Positions 35,095 through 44,267 are shown, numbered from the stretch's first letter. The stretch: 64,000 nucleotides of DNA from Actinoplanes sp. KI2 (GCF_025630775.1 NZ_JAOSZE010000016.1:1-64000); one strand, 5' to 3'. Numbers and translations are program-made. Notes: generated from the letters alone by a model not told the origin.

Positions 35095-36123
35095 TCAGCT
35101 ACCGAAGAAGACCTCGGCCTCTTCGTAGCGGGAGAGCGGGACGGTCTTCAGCTCGCCGGTGCCCTCGATCAGCGGCACGCGGACGATGTCGGTGCCCCGC
35201 AGCGCCATCATCTTACCGAAGTCGCCCTCGTGGACGGCGTCGATCGCCTGCAGGCCGAACCGGGTCGCGAGCACCCGGTCGAACGCGGTCGGGGTGCCGC
35301 CGCGCTGGATGTGACCGAGGACGACCGTGCGGGCCTCCTTGCCGGTCTTCTCCTCGAGCTGCTCGGCCAGCCACTGGCCGATGCCGCCGAGGCGGACGTG
35401 GCCGAACGAGTCGAGCTCCTGGCTGACCAGCTGCATCTGGCCCTCGAGCGGCTGCGCGCCCTCGGCGACCACGACGATCGGCGCGTACTCGACCTGGAAG
35501 CGCTTGGTCACGTAGGTGGCGACCTGCTCCACGTCGAAGTTGCGCTCCGGCAGCAGGATCACGTTGGCACCGCCGGCGAGGCCGGCGTGCAGCGCGATCC
35601 AGCCGGCGTGCCGGCCCATGACCTCGACGACCAGGGTGCGGTGGTGCGACTCGGCGGTGGTGTGCAGCCGGTCGATCGCCTCCATCGCGATGTTCACCGC
35701 GGTGTCGAAGCCGAACGTGAAGTCGGTCGCGTTCAGGTCGTTGTCGATCGTCTTCGGCACGCCGACGACGTTCACGCCGAGGTCGCTGAGCTTGGTCGCG
35801 ACGCCCAGCGTGTCCTCCCCGCCGATCGCGACCAGCGCGTCGACGCCCTGCTCGGCCAGGTTGGCCTTGATCTTCTCGACGCCACCGTCGATCTTGAACG
35901 GGTTGGTGCGCGAGGAGCCCAGGATGGTGCCGCCGCGCGGCAGGATGCCGCGGACCTCCGCGATGCCGAGCGGCTTCGTCAGGCCCTCCAGCGGGCCCTT
36001 CCAGCCGTCGCGGAATCCGACGAACTCGTGACCGTACGCGGCGACGCCCTTACGGACCACCGCCCGGATCACCGCGTTGAGACCGGGGCAGTCGCCGCCT
36101 CCGGTGAGCACGCCGATACGCAT
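35095..36123 (-). CDS. pfkA: 6-Phosphofructokinase, probably pyrophosphate-dependent
   Basis: A 342-aa group III PFK. The segment GGEDTL has Asp where ATP-dependent enzymes have Gly (E. coli position 104), and PKTIDND has Lys at the position equivalent to 124. The Asp/Lys pair is known from PPi-dependent actinomycete PFKs such as that of Amycolatopsis methanolica. A PPi enzyme would be reversible. SD GGGAGG lies about 10 nt before ATG 36123. Confidence 0.93.
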   Translation of the reverse strand: MRIGVLTGGGDCPGLNAVIRAVVRKGVAAYGHEFVGFRDGWKGPLEGLTKPLGIAEVRGILPRGGTILGSSRTNPFKIDGGVEKIKANLAEQGVDALVAIGGEDTLGVATKLSDLGVNVVGVPKTIDNDLNATDFTFGFDTAVNIAMEAIDRLHTTAESHHRTLVVEVMGRHAGWIALHAGLAGGANVILLPERNFDVEQVATYVTKRFQVEYAPIVVVAEGAQPLEGQMQLVSQELDSFGHVRLGGIGQWLAEQLEEKTGKEARTVVLGHIQRGGTPTAFDRVLATRFGLQAIDAVHEGDFGKMMALRGTDIVRVPLIEGTGELKTVPLSRYEEAEVFFGS

Positions 36124-36359
36124 GTTTTGCTCGTCCTCCCTGAATCGGGTTGCGAGAAGCTGATAGCCCGTCGAGCCCCAGGGAGCGTTCTCTTTCGGCA
36201 GCGCTGCCGGCCCGGGGCGGGCCGCAAGCGAACTCTAGCTGCCCGCGGCGTCGCCGGTTCATCTGGCCCGGGCGAAAGCGCCCCCCGCCGACCAGCCTAG
36301 ACACGTGCCGAGCCGCCGGGGTGCAGACTTGGCACGATGCGAGCACTCGGGAGGGTGAG

Positions 36360-36593
36360 ATGACGCAAAAGCCGTCACCACGCGAGCGGTGGAACGCCAT
36401 GGCGCCGTGGCAGCGCACCGGCACGGTGGTGCTGGGCGTGCTCGAGATCGTCGCCACCACGGCGGCCGTCGTCGACCTCGCCCGCCGCCCGGCCGGCCTG
36501 GTCCGCGGCCCGAAGGCGCTGTGGTGGCCGGCGCTGGTGGTGCAGCCCTTCGGCCCGCTCGCCTACCTGCTGCTGGGCCGCCGCGAAGACTGA
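36360..36593 (+). CDS. Small PLDc_N-like membrane protein
   Basis: A 77-aa protein with two hydrophobic segments (about 22-42 and 53-73). The second reads ALVVQPFGPLAYLLLGRRE, matching the membrane anchor found at the N-terminus of cardiolipin synthases. GGGAGG lies about 5 nt before ATG 36360. The 236 bp upstream hold no other gene. Function unknown. Confidence 0.8.
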   Translation: MTQKPSPRERWNAMAPWQRTGTVVLGVLEIVATTAAVVDLARRPAGLVRGPKALWWPALVVQPFGPLAYLLLGRRED

Positions 36594-36601
36594 GCGGCCC
36601 C

Positions 36602-37090
36602 CTAGCCCTTCATGGCATTCCAGCGGGCCAGGTTGTGGCGGGCGTCGACCAGGGCGTCGTGGCGGCCGGACATCGCGGGCAGATGCGGGCGGCCCTGGTC
36701 GTCCCAGAGCTGGCGCAGGTCCTTGGTGAAGCGGGGGATCTCGCGGGGCAGCGCCGGCATCGCACCCCACAGCTGGGCGAGGGCCACATGGTCGTACGCC
36801 GCGAACCAGGCCCACAGCTCCATCTGCTCGTCCCGGCCGCGCAGCGGCTCCATCAGGAACGCGTACAGGTCGTCGCGGATCCGCTCGCGGGAGCGCCACG
36901 CCCGGTCCGAGGGGGACGGGAGCTTGTCGAGCACGTTGCGGCGTACCCAGGGAATCGCCTTGGTGTCGTCGAACTCGGTGCTGACCGCGTAGAACTCGCG
37001 GCCGAACTCGTCGACGACGCCGATCGACACCAGGTCGACCACCCGGCCGTCCTCGATGAACTCGCAGTCGTAAAAGTATCGGTACGTCAT
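36602..37090 (-). CDS. 3'-5' exoribonuclease, RNase AS type (Rv2179c homologue)
   Basis: A 162-aa DEDDh nuclease. The N-terminus MTYRYFYDCEFIEDG gives the D and E, WFAAYDHVALAQ a second D, and HDALVDARHN the His and last D. Rv2179c degrades adenylate-containing RNA 3' ends. ATG 37090 matches the family N-terminus. In M. tuberculosis this gene follows aroG; here the two are separated by inserted genes. Confidence 0.9.
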   Translation of the reverse strand: MTYRYFYDCEFIEDGRVVDLVSIGVVDEFGREFYAVSTEFDDTKAIPWVRRNVLDKLPSPSDRAWRSRERIRDDLYAFLMEPLRGRDEQMELWAWFAAYDHVALAQLWGAMPALPREIPRFTKDLRQLWDDQGRPHLPAMSGRHDALVDARHNLARWNAMKG

Positions 37091-37114
37091 CTCGCCCACC
37101 ATCCTGGCCGATGG

Positions 37115-37969
37115 TCAACCCGCCGTCGCCTCCAGGGCCTGTTTCGCGCGGTCCAGCGCCTCGGTGTCGCCGCGCCGGGCGGCCCGGTCGGCACGCACCG
37201 CCCAGCGCAGCCGGAGCAGCACGGGCAGCGCCGCCTCCAGCTCGTCGCGGCGTACCGGGCCGGCCGCCAGGTAGCCGTCGATCAGGTCGGTGGCGCGGTA
37301 CGGGCCGCCGACGTACAGCACGGCCGCGGCCACGTCGTAGACCAGCGGCCCGACCCCGCCGGCGCCGCAGTCGAGCAGCCCGGCGCGCCCGGTGCCGGGG
37401 TCGACGACGAAGCTGCTGGGCGCCGGGTCGCCGTGCAGCACGCCGTAGGTGAGCCGATCGGTCACGGTGAGGCGGGTGGCCGCGCCGGCCGCGTCGGCCA
37501 CGGCCGCGCGGAGCCACGGCTCCGCGGCCAGATGGGGCGCCCGCGGGTCGAGCGGCTGCCACGGACGCAGGCCGGGATGGTGGAAATGCTGCAGGGCCCG
37601 GTGTACGGCACCGAGCCGGTCCCCCCACCACTGCTGGTCGATCGGGTCGCCGCCGTCCAGCCGCCGGCCGGGCACCCGGCGCAGCAGGGCGAGCGCCCCG
37701 GCCGGGGTCGGCGCGGTGAGGCCGCCGCCGAGGGTGCGGACCGGCTCGCCGACCGCGATGTCCCGGATGCGCAGCCGCTCGGCGGCCAGCAGGCCGGCCT
37801 CGACCGGTTGCCGGGCGCCGGCCTCGGCGAGGCGGCAGACGTACCGCTGCTCCCCCGCGGTGATCTCCCAGCCTTGGGACAGCAGCTCCGCCGGCAGGGC
37901 GGTTATCTCGCCGGGAGTCAGATGCCACTGGTCCCGCAGGGTCGATCGAACAATGTCCTCATCCGGCAC
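37115..37969 (-). CDS. Aminoglycoside phosphotransferase-fold kinase
   Basis: A 284-aa protein. VLHGDPAPSSF holds the HGD catalytic Asp, but the usual metal-binding Asn five residues later is Ser. LLDCGAGGVG replaces the D-x-G segment. A small-molecule kinase is likely; the Asn replacement may lower activity. GTG 37969 was preferred to the longest start because the family begins near PDEDIVRSTL. Confidence 0.8.
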   Translation of the reverse strand: MPDEDIVRSTLRDQWHLTPGEITALPAELLSQGWEITAGEQRYVCRLAEAGARQPVEAGLLAAERLRIRDIAVGEPVRTLGGGLTAPTPAGALALLRRVPGRRLDGGDPIDQQWWGDRLGAVHRALQHFHHPGLRPWQPLDPRAPHLAAEPWLRAAVADAAGAATRLTVTDRLTYGVLHGDPAPSSFVVDPGTGRAGLLDCGAGGVGPLVYDVAAAVLYVGGPYRATDLIDGYLAAGPVRRDELEAALPVLLRLRWAVRADRAARRGDTEALDRAKQALEATAG

Positions 37970-38211
37970 CGCGGGAGTATCTCGGCAAACATCGAAAATC
38001 CGACGGACAGGGTGGGCGACAATCACGCCTTGCTATCGAGAGGTTTACAGATAGCGACGCGCGCGGAATGATCGTACGAGGCCTCGACGGCTTGCCTACA
38101 CAGAAATGGCGTAGGAGGGCTGCTGCGTGCTATTAGTGATCGTTCGCGTCGAGGGGCCGACGCCGGCCGGGGTACGTCGACGCGGTCCCCGCCTGGGGGA
38201 GGGATAGCGCC

Positions 38212-38904
38212 GTGGACCATCGCATGCCGGATTCCGGCGACGCGCTGACCGGCGTGGAGATGTTCGCGGGCCTGGAGCCGGATGTGCGGCAACGGGTCAT
38301 CGCCACCGCGGTTCCACGCACGTATCGCAAAGGTCAGATCATCTTCGTCGAGCACGATCCCGGCGAGTCTCTGATCATCCTGAAGCGCGGCGCCGTCGCG
38401 ATCTTCCGCACCGCGCCCACGGGGGAGCGCGCGGTGCTGACGGTCGTGCGGCCGCCGGACGTGCTCGGCGAGGTGTCCCTTCTGGACGCCGCGACCCGCA
38501 GCGCGTCGGCCGAGGCTATCGAGGACTGCCAGGCGCTGACCCTGTCCCGGGCGGCGTTCATGGATCTCGTGCACTCGAACCCGCGGATCCTGGATGCCGT
38601 GATGCGTTCGGTCGGCGCGCTGATCCGCCGGCTCACCGAGCAGAACACCGATCACGTCTTCCTGGACCTGCCCGGCCGGGTGGCCAAGACGCTGGTGCGG
38701 CTGGCCGGCGAGAGTCAGGCTCCGATGATCACGATCGAGCTCAACCAGAGCCAGCTCGCCGAGATGGCGGGCGGCTCACGGCAGAGCGTGAACCAGGCGA
38801 TCGGGTCGTTCGCCAGCCGCGGCTGGCTGCGCACCGAGGGCCGCCGGATCGTGGTCACCGACCTTCCGGCGCTGAGGCGTCGAGCGGGGATGGCTGTTGC
38901 GTAG
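38212..38904 (+). CDS. Crp/Fnr-family transcriptional regulator
   Basis: A 230-aa protein with an N-terminal cyclic-nucleotide-binding fold (about 15-125: GQIIFVEHDPGESLIILKRG, LGEVSLLD) and a C-terminal winged helix (LNQSQLAEMAGGSRQSVNQAI). The cAMP-binding Arg-Ser pair is not obvious: RSASAEA sits in that region. GTG 38212 has GGGAGG upstream; ATG 38224 is possible. It is convergent with plsC, overlapping by 50 bp. Confidence 0.92.
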   Translation: MDHRMPDSGDALTGVEMFAGLEPDVRQRVIATAVPRTYRKGQIIFVEHDPGESLIILKRGAVAIFRTAPTGERAVLTVVRPPDVLGEVSLLDAATRSASAEAIEDCQALTLSRAAFMDLVHSNPRILDAVMRSVGALIRRLTEQNTDHVFLDLPGRVAKTLVRLAGESQAPMITIELNQSQLAEMAGGSRQSVNQAIGSFASRGWLRTEGRRIVVTDLPALRRRAGMAVA

Positions 38905-39595
38905 CCCTCGGCGTGGGCGCCTCGACTGACGTCTTCAGCTTGCTGGCGTAGACGTCGACGTACGGGCGGCCGGAGAGCACCATCAGCTCGTACATGATCT
39001 CGTCGGTGATCGCCCGCTCGACGAAGCGGTCACCGCGAGAGCTGTCGTAGCGCGAGAAGTCCAGCGGCGACCCGAACCGCATCTTGACCCGCTTGATCTT
39101 GGGCACGATGGTGCCGGTGGGCTGGATCTCGTCGGTGTTGAGCAGCGCGACGGGCACCACCCGGGCGCCGCTCTCCAGCGCCAGCCGAGCGACGCCGGTC
39201 TTGCCGCGGTAGAGCCGGCCGTCCGGCGAGCGGGTGCCCTCGGGGTAGATGCCCGCGATGCCACCCTCGCGCAGGACGCGCAGCAGCGTGTCCAGCGCCG
39301 CCTGGGCGGCCTGGCCACCCGAACGGTCCACCGGGATCGTCCCGGTCGCGAGGAAGAAGTGCCGCATCAGTCGGCCCTTGATCCCCCGGCCGGTGAAGTA
39401 CTCCGCTTTGGCGACGAACGTCACCCTGCGCGGGACCATCAGGGGTGTGAAGATCGAGTCAGAGAAGGAAAGGTGGTTGCAGGCGAGAATCACCGGGCCG
39501 CCGGCGGGCACGTTTTCCAGGCCACGCACGTCGGGCCGGAAGATCATCCGAAGCAGCGGGCCGAGGAGCACGTACTTCAGCAGCCAATAGAACAA
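38855..39595 (-). CDS. plsC: 1-Acylglycerol-3-phosphate acyltransferase family protein (PlsC)
   Basis: A 246-aa acyltransferase with NHLSFSD (HX4D), a membrane-proximal N-terminus (FYWLLKYVLLGPLLRM) and PEGTRS. It transfers acyl groups to lysophosphatidate in phospholipid synthesis. TTG 39595 was chosen because GAAAGGA lies 5 nt upstream. The C-terminus overlaps the crp gene by 50 bp in antisense. It matches Rv2182c in the mycobacterial order. Confidence 0.9.
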   Translation of the reverse strand: MFYWLLKYVLLGPLLRMIFRPDVRGLENVPAGGPVILACNHLSFSDSIFTPLMVPRRVTFVAKAEYFTGRGIKGRLMRHFFLATGTIPVDRSGGQAAQAALDTLLRVLREGGIAGIYPEGTRSPDGRLYRGKTGVARLALESGARVVPVALLNTDEIQPTGTIVPKIKRVKMRFGSPLDFSRYDSSRGDRFVERAITDEIMYELMVLSGRPYVDVYASKLKTSVEAPTPRATQQPSPLDASAPEGR

Positions 39596-39632
39596 GGGTG
39601 TCCTTTCGTCGCAGAGAAAGGGTACGGCCTCC

Positions 39633-39670
39633 GGTCCGGCCCGGAGGGGCGGGCAGGGTAGTCGGATGCG
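39633..39670 (+). repeat. Degenerate R1 repeat, copy 4
   Basis: GGTCCGG...GGGCGGGCAGGGTAG followed by TCGGATGCG aligns loosely with R1. It is intergenic, upstream of the following membrane-protein gene. Confidence 0.35.
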
Positions 39671-39757
39671 AAGCGGGACGGCGCGCCACAACGCACTCCC
39701 GCAACCGGTGCTCGGCGTGTCACCATTCAAGTCACGGTCGGCGAGGGAGTGTGCAGG

Positions 39758-40543
39758 GTGACAGCGGGTGGCGCCCGCCGCGGCAGGCGGGACAACGGGC
39801 TGGACGCGGCCGACTTCGCCGTGGCCGGCGACGTGGATCCGCGCGTCGGTGAGCACCTGCTCGACGTGCTGCAGGCGGCCGGCATCGCGGCATACCTTCA
39901 GCCCACGGCCGATCTGAACCCGATCCTGCGGGCCACCACGCTCCCGCCCCGGCCGACCGATCGGTTGTACGTGGACCGCGCCTACCTCGACGCCGCCCGG
40001 GCACACCTGCTCAAGGAGACCGGCGGCCAGCCGCCCACCACGCCGGCCGACCCGACCCGCGAGCCCGACATCGAGGCCGAGTGGGCGAAGATCGTGGCCG
40101 GCTTCCACACCACGGTCGACCCGACCGTCGCGCCGTGGCCCGCCTCCGAGGACCTGCCGGCCGCGCCCGAGCCGCCGCCGGCCCCGACCGAGCCGGTCCA
40201 GCACAACCGGCGGCGTACCGACAAGCCGGCCGAGCCGACGGTGCTGGAAAACTTCGACGCGTTCGACGCGGACCTCGACGAGGACGACGACGAGGACGAG
40301 GACCGCTTCATCCCGCCGCCCCCGCCGCCGCTGCCGCACTTCTCCAAGTACGCGGTGATCAGCGTGCTCGCCGTGCTGGTCGGCTTCGTGCTGTTCCTGT
40401 TCCCCAACCTGCTCCCGATCGACCGCAACTACGTCATCACGCTGGGCTTCGCGGCCATCGTCTCCGGCGCGGTGATGCTGGTCTGGCGGCTGCGGTCGGG
40501 CGATGACGACGAGGACGACTTCGACGACGGCGCGGTCGTCTGA
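39758..40543 (+). CDS. Hypothetical membrane protein with acidic cytosolic region
   Basis: A 261-aa protein. Residues 1-90 form a small alpha/beta domain (RVGEHLLDVLQAAGIAAYLQ, RPTDRLYVDRAYLDAARAHL) resembling a putative signal-transducing DUF2007-like fold. A Pro/Glu-rich stretch and an Asp/Glu run follow, then two membrane helices (about 195-215 and 225-245) and an acidic tail. GTG 39758 has GAGGGAG upstream. It precedes otsA; the function is unknown. Confidence 0.75.
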   Translation: MTAGGARRGRRDNGLDAADFAVAGDVDPRVGEHLLDVLQAAGIAAYLQPTADLNPILRATTLPPRPTDRLYVDRAYLDAARAHLLKETGGQPPTTPADPTREPDIEAEWAKIVAGFHTTVDPTVAPWPASEDLPAAPEPPPAPTEPVQHNRRRTDKPAEPTVLENFDAFDADLDEDDDEDEDRFIPPPPPPLPHFSKYAVISVLAVLVGFVLFLFPNLLPIDRNYVITLGFAAIVSGAVMLVWRLRSGDDDEDDFDDGAVV

Positions 40544-40655
40544 GACCGAGCGGCGTGGTGCGTCCGCCGCAGTGATTCTGCGCCCCGTGTGCCGTCTCCT
40601 GTCGAATTGACCACTGTCGGTGTAGCTGACTGCGGGGTTCCGGTAACCTACGGTG

Positions 40656-42092
40656 ATGCGCCAGAGCTCGTTGGTCGTGGTCGCCAACCGTCTCCCGCTC
40701 GATGACAACGCCGCTCCCGATGGCGCCTGCGAGTGGCGGCGCAGCCCGGGCGGCCTGGCAAGCGCGCTGCACGCGATCCTGGAGAGCACCCCGGCCACCT
40801 GGGTCGGCTGGGGCGGCGGGGTCGGCTCGGCGCCCGCCCTGCCCGACATCGGCACGCTGCGGCTGCGCCCGATGCCGCTCACCGAGGACGAGCTACGGGG
40901 CTACTACGAGGGCTTCGCCAACTCGACGCTCTGGCCGCTCTACCACGACGCCGTCGAGCAGCCCGTCTTCGACCGGGGCTGGTGGGAGACGTACCGCTCG
41001 GTGAACCGCCGCTTCGCCGAGGCCGCCGCCGAGGTGGCCGAGCCCGGCGCCGCGGTCTGGGTGCAGGACTACCACCTCCAGCTCGTCCCGCAACTGCTGC
41101 GCGACCTGCGGCCGGACGTGCTGATCGGCTTCTTCATGCACGTGCCGTTCCCGCCGCCGGAACTGTTCATGCAACTCCCCCGCCGGACCGAGCTGGTGCG
41201 CGGGATGCTCGGCGCCGACCTGGTCGGCTTCCAGCGGGAGCAGGCCGCGCACAACCTCGCCCAGCTGGCCGAGAAGCTGGTCGCCGCCGAGTACACCGAG
41301 AACACCATCCGGGTCGACGGCCGGGTGGTCCGGACCGGCGCCTTCCCGGTCTCGATCGACGTGACCGAGATGGAGTCGCTCTCCGCCCGGCCGTACGTGC
41401 GCAACCAGGCCCACAAGCTGCGGCACGACCTCGGCGCGCACAAGAAGGTGCTGCTCTCGGTCGACCGGCTGGACTACACCAAGGGCATCGAGCACCGCCT
41501 CACCGCGTACAGCGAGCTGCTGCGGGACGGGCGATTGAAGGTGCACGACACGGTGATGGTGCAGGTGGCGGTGCCGAGCCGGGAGCGGGTGGAGAGCTAC
41601 CGCGGGTTGAAGGACCGGATCGAGAGCGAGGTCGGCCGGATCAACGGCGAGTACGGCCGGGTCGGCGAGCCCGCCATCCACTACCTGAACCAGCCGTTCG
41701 ACCGGGCCGACCTGGCCGCGCTCTACCAGACCGCGGACGTCATGGTGGTGACCCCGCTGCGGGACGGGATGAACCTGGTGGCCAAGGAGTTCGTGGCGGC
41801 CCGCGGCAACGACACCGGCGCGCTGGTGCTCAGCGAGTTCGCCGGGGCGGCCGCCGAGCTGGAGGACGCGTTCCTGGTGAACCCGCACGATCTGGACGGG
41901 CTCAAGGAGACGCTGCTGAGAGCGCTCGACGCCGACCCGGCCGACCTGGCCCGGCGGATGTCGGCAATGCGGGCGCACATCACCGACCACGACATCCACG
42001 CCTGGGCCCGGGCGTACCTGACGGCCCTCGACCACACCGGCCGCCTCGCCCAGCACCTGCCTCGGCAGCGGCGGTCGCTAGCGCGGCGCTGA
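40656..42092 (+). CDS. otsA: Trehalose-6-phosphate synthase
   Basis: A 478-aa GT20 enzyme joining UDP-glucose (or another NDP-glucose) and glucose-6-phosphate. VVVANRLPL, VWVQDYHLQLVPQLLR, GFFMHVPFPPPE, LSVDRLDYTKGI and LRDGMNLVAKE are all family signatures. ATG 40656 was chosen because TAACCT lies 6 nt upstream. No otsB lies nearby. Trehalose protects against osmotic and desiccation stress. Confidence 0.95.
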   Translation: MRQSSLVVVANRLPLDDNAAPDGACEWRRSPGGLASALHAILESTPATWVGWGGGVGSAPALPDIGTLRLRPMPLTEDELRGYYEGFANSTLWPLYHDAVEQPVFDRGWWETYRSVNRRFAEAAAEVAEPGAAVWVQDYHLQLVPQLLRDLRPDVLIGFFMHVPFPPPELFMQLPRRTELVRGMLGADLVGFQREQAAHNLAQLAEKLVAAEYTENTIRVDGRVVRTGAFPVSIDVTEMESLSARPYVRNQAHKLRHDLGAHKKVLLSVDRLDYTKGIEHRLTAYSELLRDGRLKVHDTVMVQVAVPSRERVESYRGLKDRIESEVGRINGEYGRVGEPAIHYLNQPFDRADLAALYQTADVMVVTPLRDGMNLVAKEFVAARGNDTGALVLSEFAGAAAELEDAFLVNPHDLDGLKETLLRALDADPADLARRMSAMRAHITDHDIHAWARAYLTALDHTGRLAQHLPRQRRSLARR

Positions 42093-42848
42093 CAGCTGCT
42101 TGGTCAGCCAGTCGAGGATCGCGTCGATGGGCTCGGCCCAGCCGGCGTCCAGCATCAGGTCGTGACCCATGCCGGGGAACAGCAGCGGCGCCCCGCCGTA
42201 CTCCGCCGCCGTCCTGTCGAGCGTCTTCCGGGGCACGATCCGGTCGTCGGGCGATCCGATGACGAGCACCGGCGGGTCGCCCACCGGACTGGTCAGATTT
42301 TTCGGAATTGTCAGACGGCGGCCGAAGGTCATGCGCTCCCGATAGGCGTCGGCCTCCTCGACCGGGAGCTCGGCGCTGAACAGCTGACGGCGGTTGAGCC
42401 GCCATTTTCCGGCGAAGAGCGCGGGCAGCGTACCCACCGGATTGGTTTTGAAGGAAGCCCACCGGCTCGGCGCCGGCGCGGCCAGGACCGCCGCCCGGGC
42501 CGGGTAACGACCGAGGGCCCGGGAGACCACCGGCGCACCCTCGCCGTGGCCGATCAGGACCGCCTGCGTGGGCAGCGAGGCGGCCACCTGGACGACGTCG
42601 TGGACGTGGGCGCGCAGATCGCCTTGCTCGCGCGGGGTCAGCGCGTACGCCGGAAAACCCCGCTGTGCCGCGTGGCCCAGCCAGCGCTCGGCAAACGCCC
42701 AGGCGCCATGGCGTGGGCCGCAGACGAACAGCAGCGGCGGCTGCTCTGCGTCCGCTTCGCCGTCGACGACCAGGCGGGACACGACCTCGCGCTCGACCGG
42801 CGGCACCGGCGAGATCCAGTCGTCGAAACGCAGCAGCCGATCGCTCAC
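42078..42848 (-). CDS. Alpha/beta-hydrolase-fold protein lacking the nucleophile serine
   Basis: A 256-aa protein. The acid and His are recognisable (SPDDRIVP, GMGHDLML), and the oxyanion region is near LFVCGPRHG. The nucleophile elbow reads LIGHGEGAP, with Gly where Ser, Asp or Cys is expected, so it is probably not a classical hydrolase. GTG 42848 overlaps the upstream monooxygenase stop (GTGA), so both are co-translated. It may be a lyase, a binding protein or a pseudoenzyme serving the monooxygenase. Confidence 0.85.
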   Translation of the reverse strand: MSDRLLRFDDWISPVPPVEREVVSRLVVDGEADAEQPPLLFVCGPRHGAWAFAERWLGHAAQRGFPAYALTPREQGDLRAHVHDVVQVAASLPTQAVLIGHGEGAPVVSRALGRYPARAAVLAAPAPSRWASFKTNPVGTLPALFAGKWRLNRRQLFSAELPVEEADAYRERMTFGRRLTIPKNLTSPVGDPPVLVIGSPDDRIVPRKTLDRTAAEYGGAPLLFPGMGHDLMLDAGWAEPIDAILDWLTKQLSAPR

Positions 42849-44188
42849 TTGACCGGCTCCATCTCGCGCAGCAGACCGTCCACGGCCTTGAGGTAGGCGA
42901 CGTGGTCCACCTCGAACCAGTGCCGGCGGGTCGGCACCACCTGGCGACGCGACCAGCTGCGGACCGGGCGGCCCGACTCCTTCTGCTGCACCGCGGCGGC
43001 GCGGGCCGGGTCCTCCCGGCGCAGGCGCAGCCAGCGGGCCACCGCCACACTCTGCCAGTGTGCGAGCGGGAGCAGCCCGGCGTCCGGCTGGAGCAGGCCG
43101 ATCACGGCCAGCGTCGGGTGCTTGCGGGCGAACGCGTGCAGGTGCAGGTCGGGCCGGCCGTCCGCCTCGCTGTCCAGCAGTTCGGGGGCGAGGAACTCGA
43201 AGCGCGGCAGGTATCCGGTCGCGGTGATCACCAGGTCGGGGTCGATGCGGCGGCCGTCGGCCAGCTCGACCTTGCCGTCGACGTACCGGGTCACGTCCGG
43301 CACCGGCTTGATCCGGCCGTGGCCCAGGTAGTACGGCAGCTGCGAATTGACGATCGGGTGACTTTCGTACGGGCGGTGGTCGGGCGCGGGCACGCCGAAC
43401 CGGGTCAGGTCCCCGGTCGTCAGCGCCAGCGTGCGGCGATACAGCCACTGCCGCAGGCGCAGCGGCAGCCGCCACCTCAGCAGGCGGTCGTTGACCTGGT
43501 CGGCCGGGCGGCCGAGGACGTACTTGGGGGCATACCAGTAGCCGCGCCGGGTCGAGTGCCAGACCGTGGCGGCCTGCTGGGCGGCCTCGACCGCGATGTC
43601 GCAGCCGGTGTTGCCCCCGCCGATCACCAGCACCTTGCGGTTGCGCAGCTGGGCCGGGTCCTTGTATTGCGCCGAGTGGATGACCTGGCCGCGGAACTCG
43701 CCCGGGATCTCCGGCTTGGCCGGCGCCCAGTTGTGCCCGTTGGCGGCGATCACCGCGGCGTAGCGCTGGGTGCGGGACGAGCCGCCGCCGGTCGACTGGG
43801 TGGTCACGTCCCACCGGCCGTCGCCGACCGGGACGCAGGACACCACCTCGGTGCCGAACCAGATGGCGTCGGCCAGCCCGAAGTGCTTGGCGTAGCGCTC
43901 CAGATAGGACAGCAGCTGGCTGTGGTGCGGGTAGTCGGGCCAGCTGTCCGGCATCGGGAAATCCGGGAACTCGGTGAGCGGCCGGGACGAGATCAGATGG
44001 GTGGCCGCATACACCGGGCTGCGGTCGTGCCGCCAGTTCCAGGCGCCGCCGACCGACGTCTCGCGCTCGTAGCAGTCGACGGCGAAACCGTTCTCGCGCA
44101 GATTCTTGATCGCGGCGAGACCGCTGGCGCCGGCGCCGATGACGCACACCGCGTCCCGACGGTCGGCGATGTCCGGAGTGTCGTGCAC
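42845..44188 (-). CDS. Flavin-containing monooxygenase (class B)
   Basis: A 447-aa enzyme with the FAD motif VIGAGASGLAA, the FMO/BVMO fingerprint FRGQVIHSAQYKD and the NADPH motif VIGGGNTGCD. GTG 44188 was chosen because the FAD fold begins 10 residues later. It oxygenates soft nucleophiles or ketones; the substrate is unknown. It is coupled to a hydrolase-fold gene, reminiscent of Baeyer-Villiger monooxygenase/esterase pairs. Confidence 0.88.
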   Translation of the reverse strand: MHDTPDIADRRDAVCVIGAGASGLAAIKNLRENGFAVDCYERETSVGGAWNWRHDRSPVYAATHLISSRPLTEFPDFPMPDSWPDYPHHSQLLSYLERYAKHFGLADAIWFGTEVVSCVPVGDGRWDVTTQSTGGGSSRTQRYAAVIAANGHNWAPAKPEIPGEFRGQVIHSAQYKDPAQLRNRKVLVIGGGNTGCDIAVEAAQQAATVWHSTRRGYWYAPKYVLGRPADQVNDRLLRWRLPLRLRQWLYRRTLALTTGDLTRFGVPAPDHRPYESHPIVNSQLPYYLGHGRIKPVPDVTRYVDGKVELADGRRIDPDLVITATGYLPRFEFLAPELLDSEADGRPDLHLHAFARKHPTLAVIGLLQPDAGLLPLAHWQSVAVARWLRLRREDPARAAAVQQKESGRPVRSWSRRQVVPTRRHWFEVDHVAYLKAVDGLLREMEPVK

Positions 44189-44223
44189 GCGGGGATACTG
44201 CCAGAACTTGACCCCTACGCGGA

Positions 44224-44266
44224 AGCCATCCGACCGCCCCACCCACCGCCCTTGACCGGACTGAAG
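44224..44266 (-). repeat. Dispersed intergenic repeat R1, copy 3
   Basis: The reverse complement reads CTTCAGTCCGGTCAAGGGCG and ends GGTCGGATGGC, matching copies at 4413 and 28458. It starts 1 bp after the stop of the endonuclease/phosphatase gene, sense to that gene. Confidence 0.7.
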
Positions 44267-44267
44267 G

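Noticed and set aside
36124..36359. Possible small gene or riboswitch in the 236 bp between pfkA and the PLDc_N-like gene
   Set aside because: No reading frame with good start and codon use, and no conserved structure recognised.
37970..38211. Possible small gene or Crp site in the 242 bp upstream of crp
   Set aside because: No TGTGA-N6-TCACA site and no convincing reading frame; only weak inverted repeats such as CTATC...GATAG are visible.
40883..42056. Antisense open frame over otsA
   Set aside because: Shadow of a strongly conserved GT20 gene; no start signal or domain.
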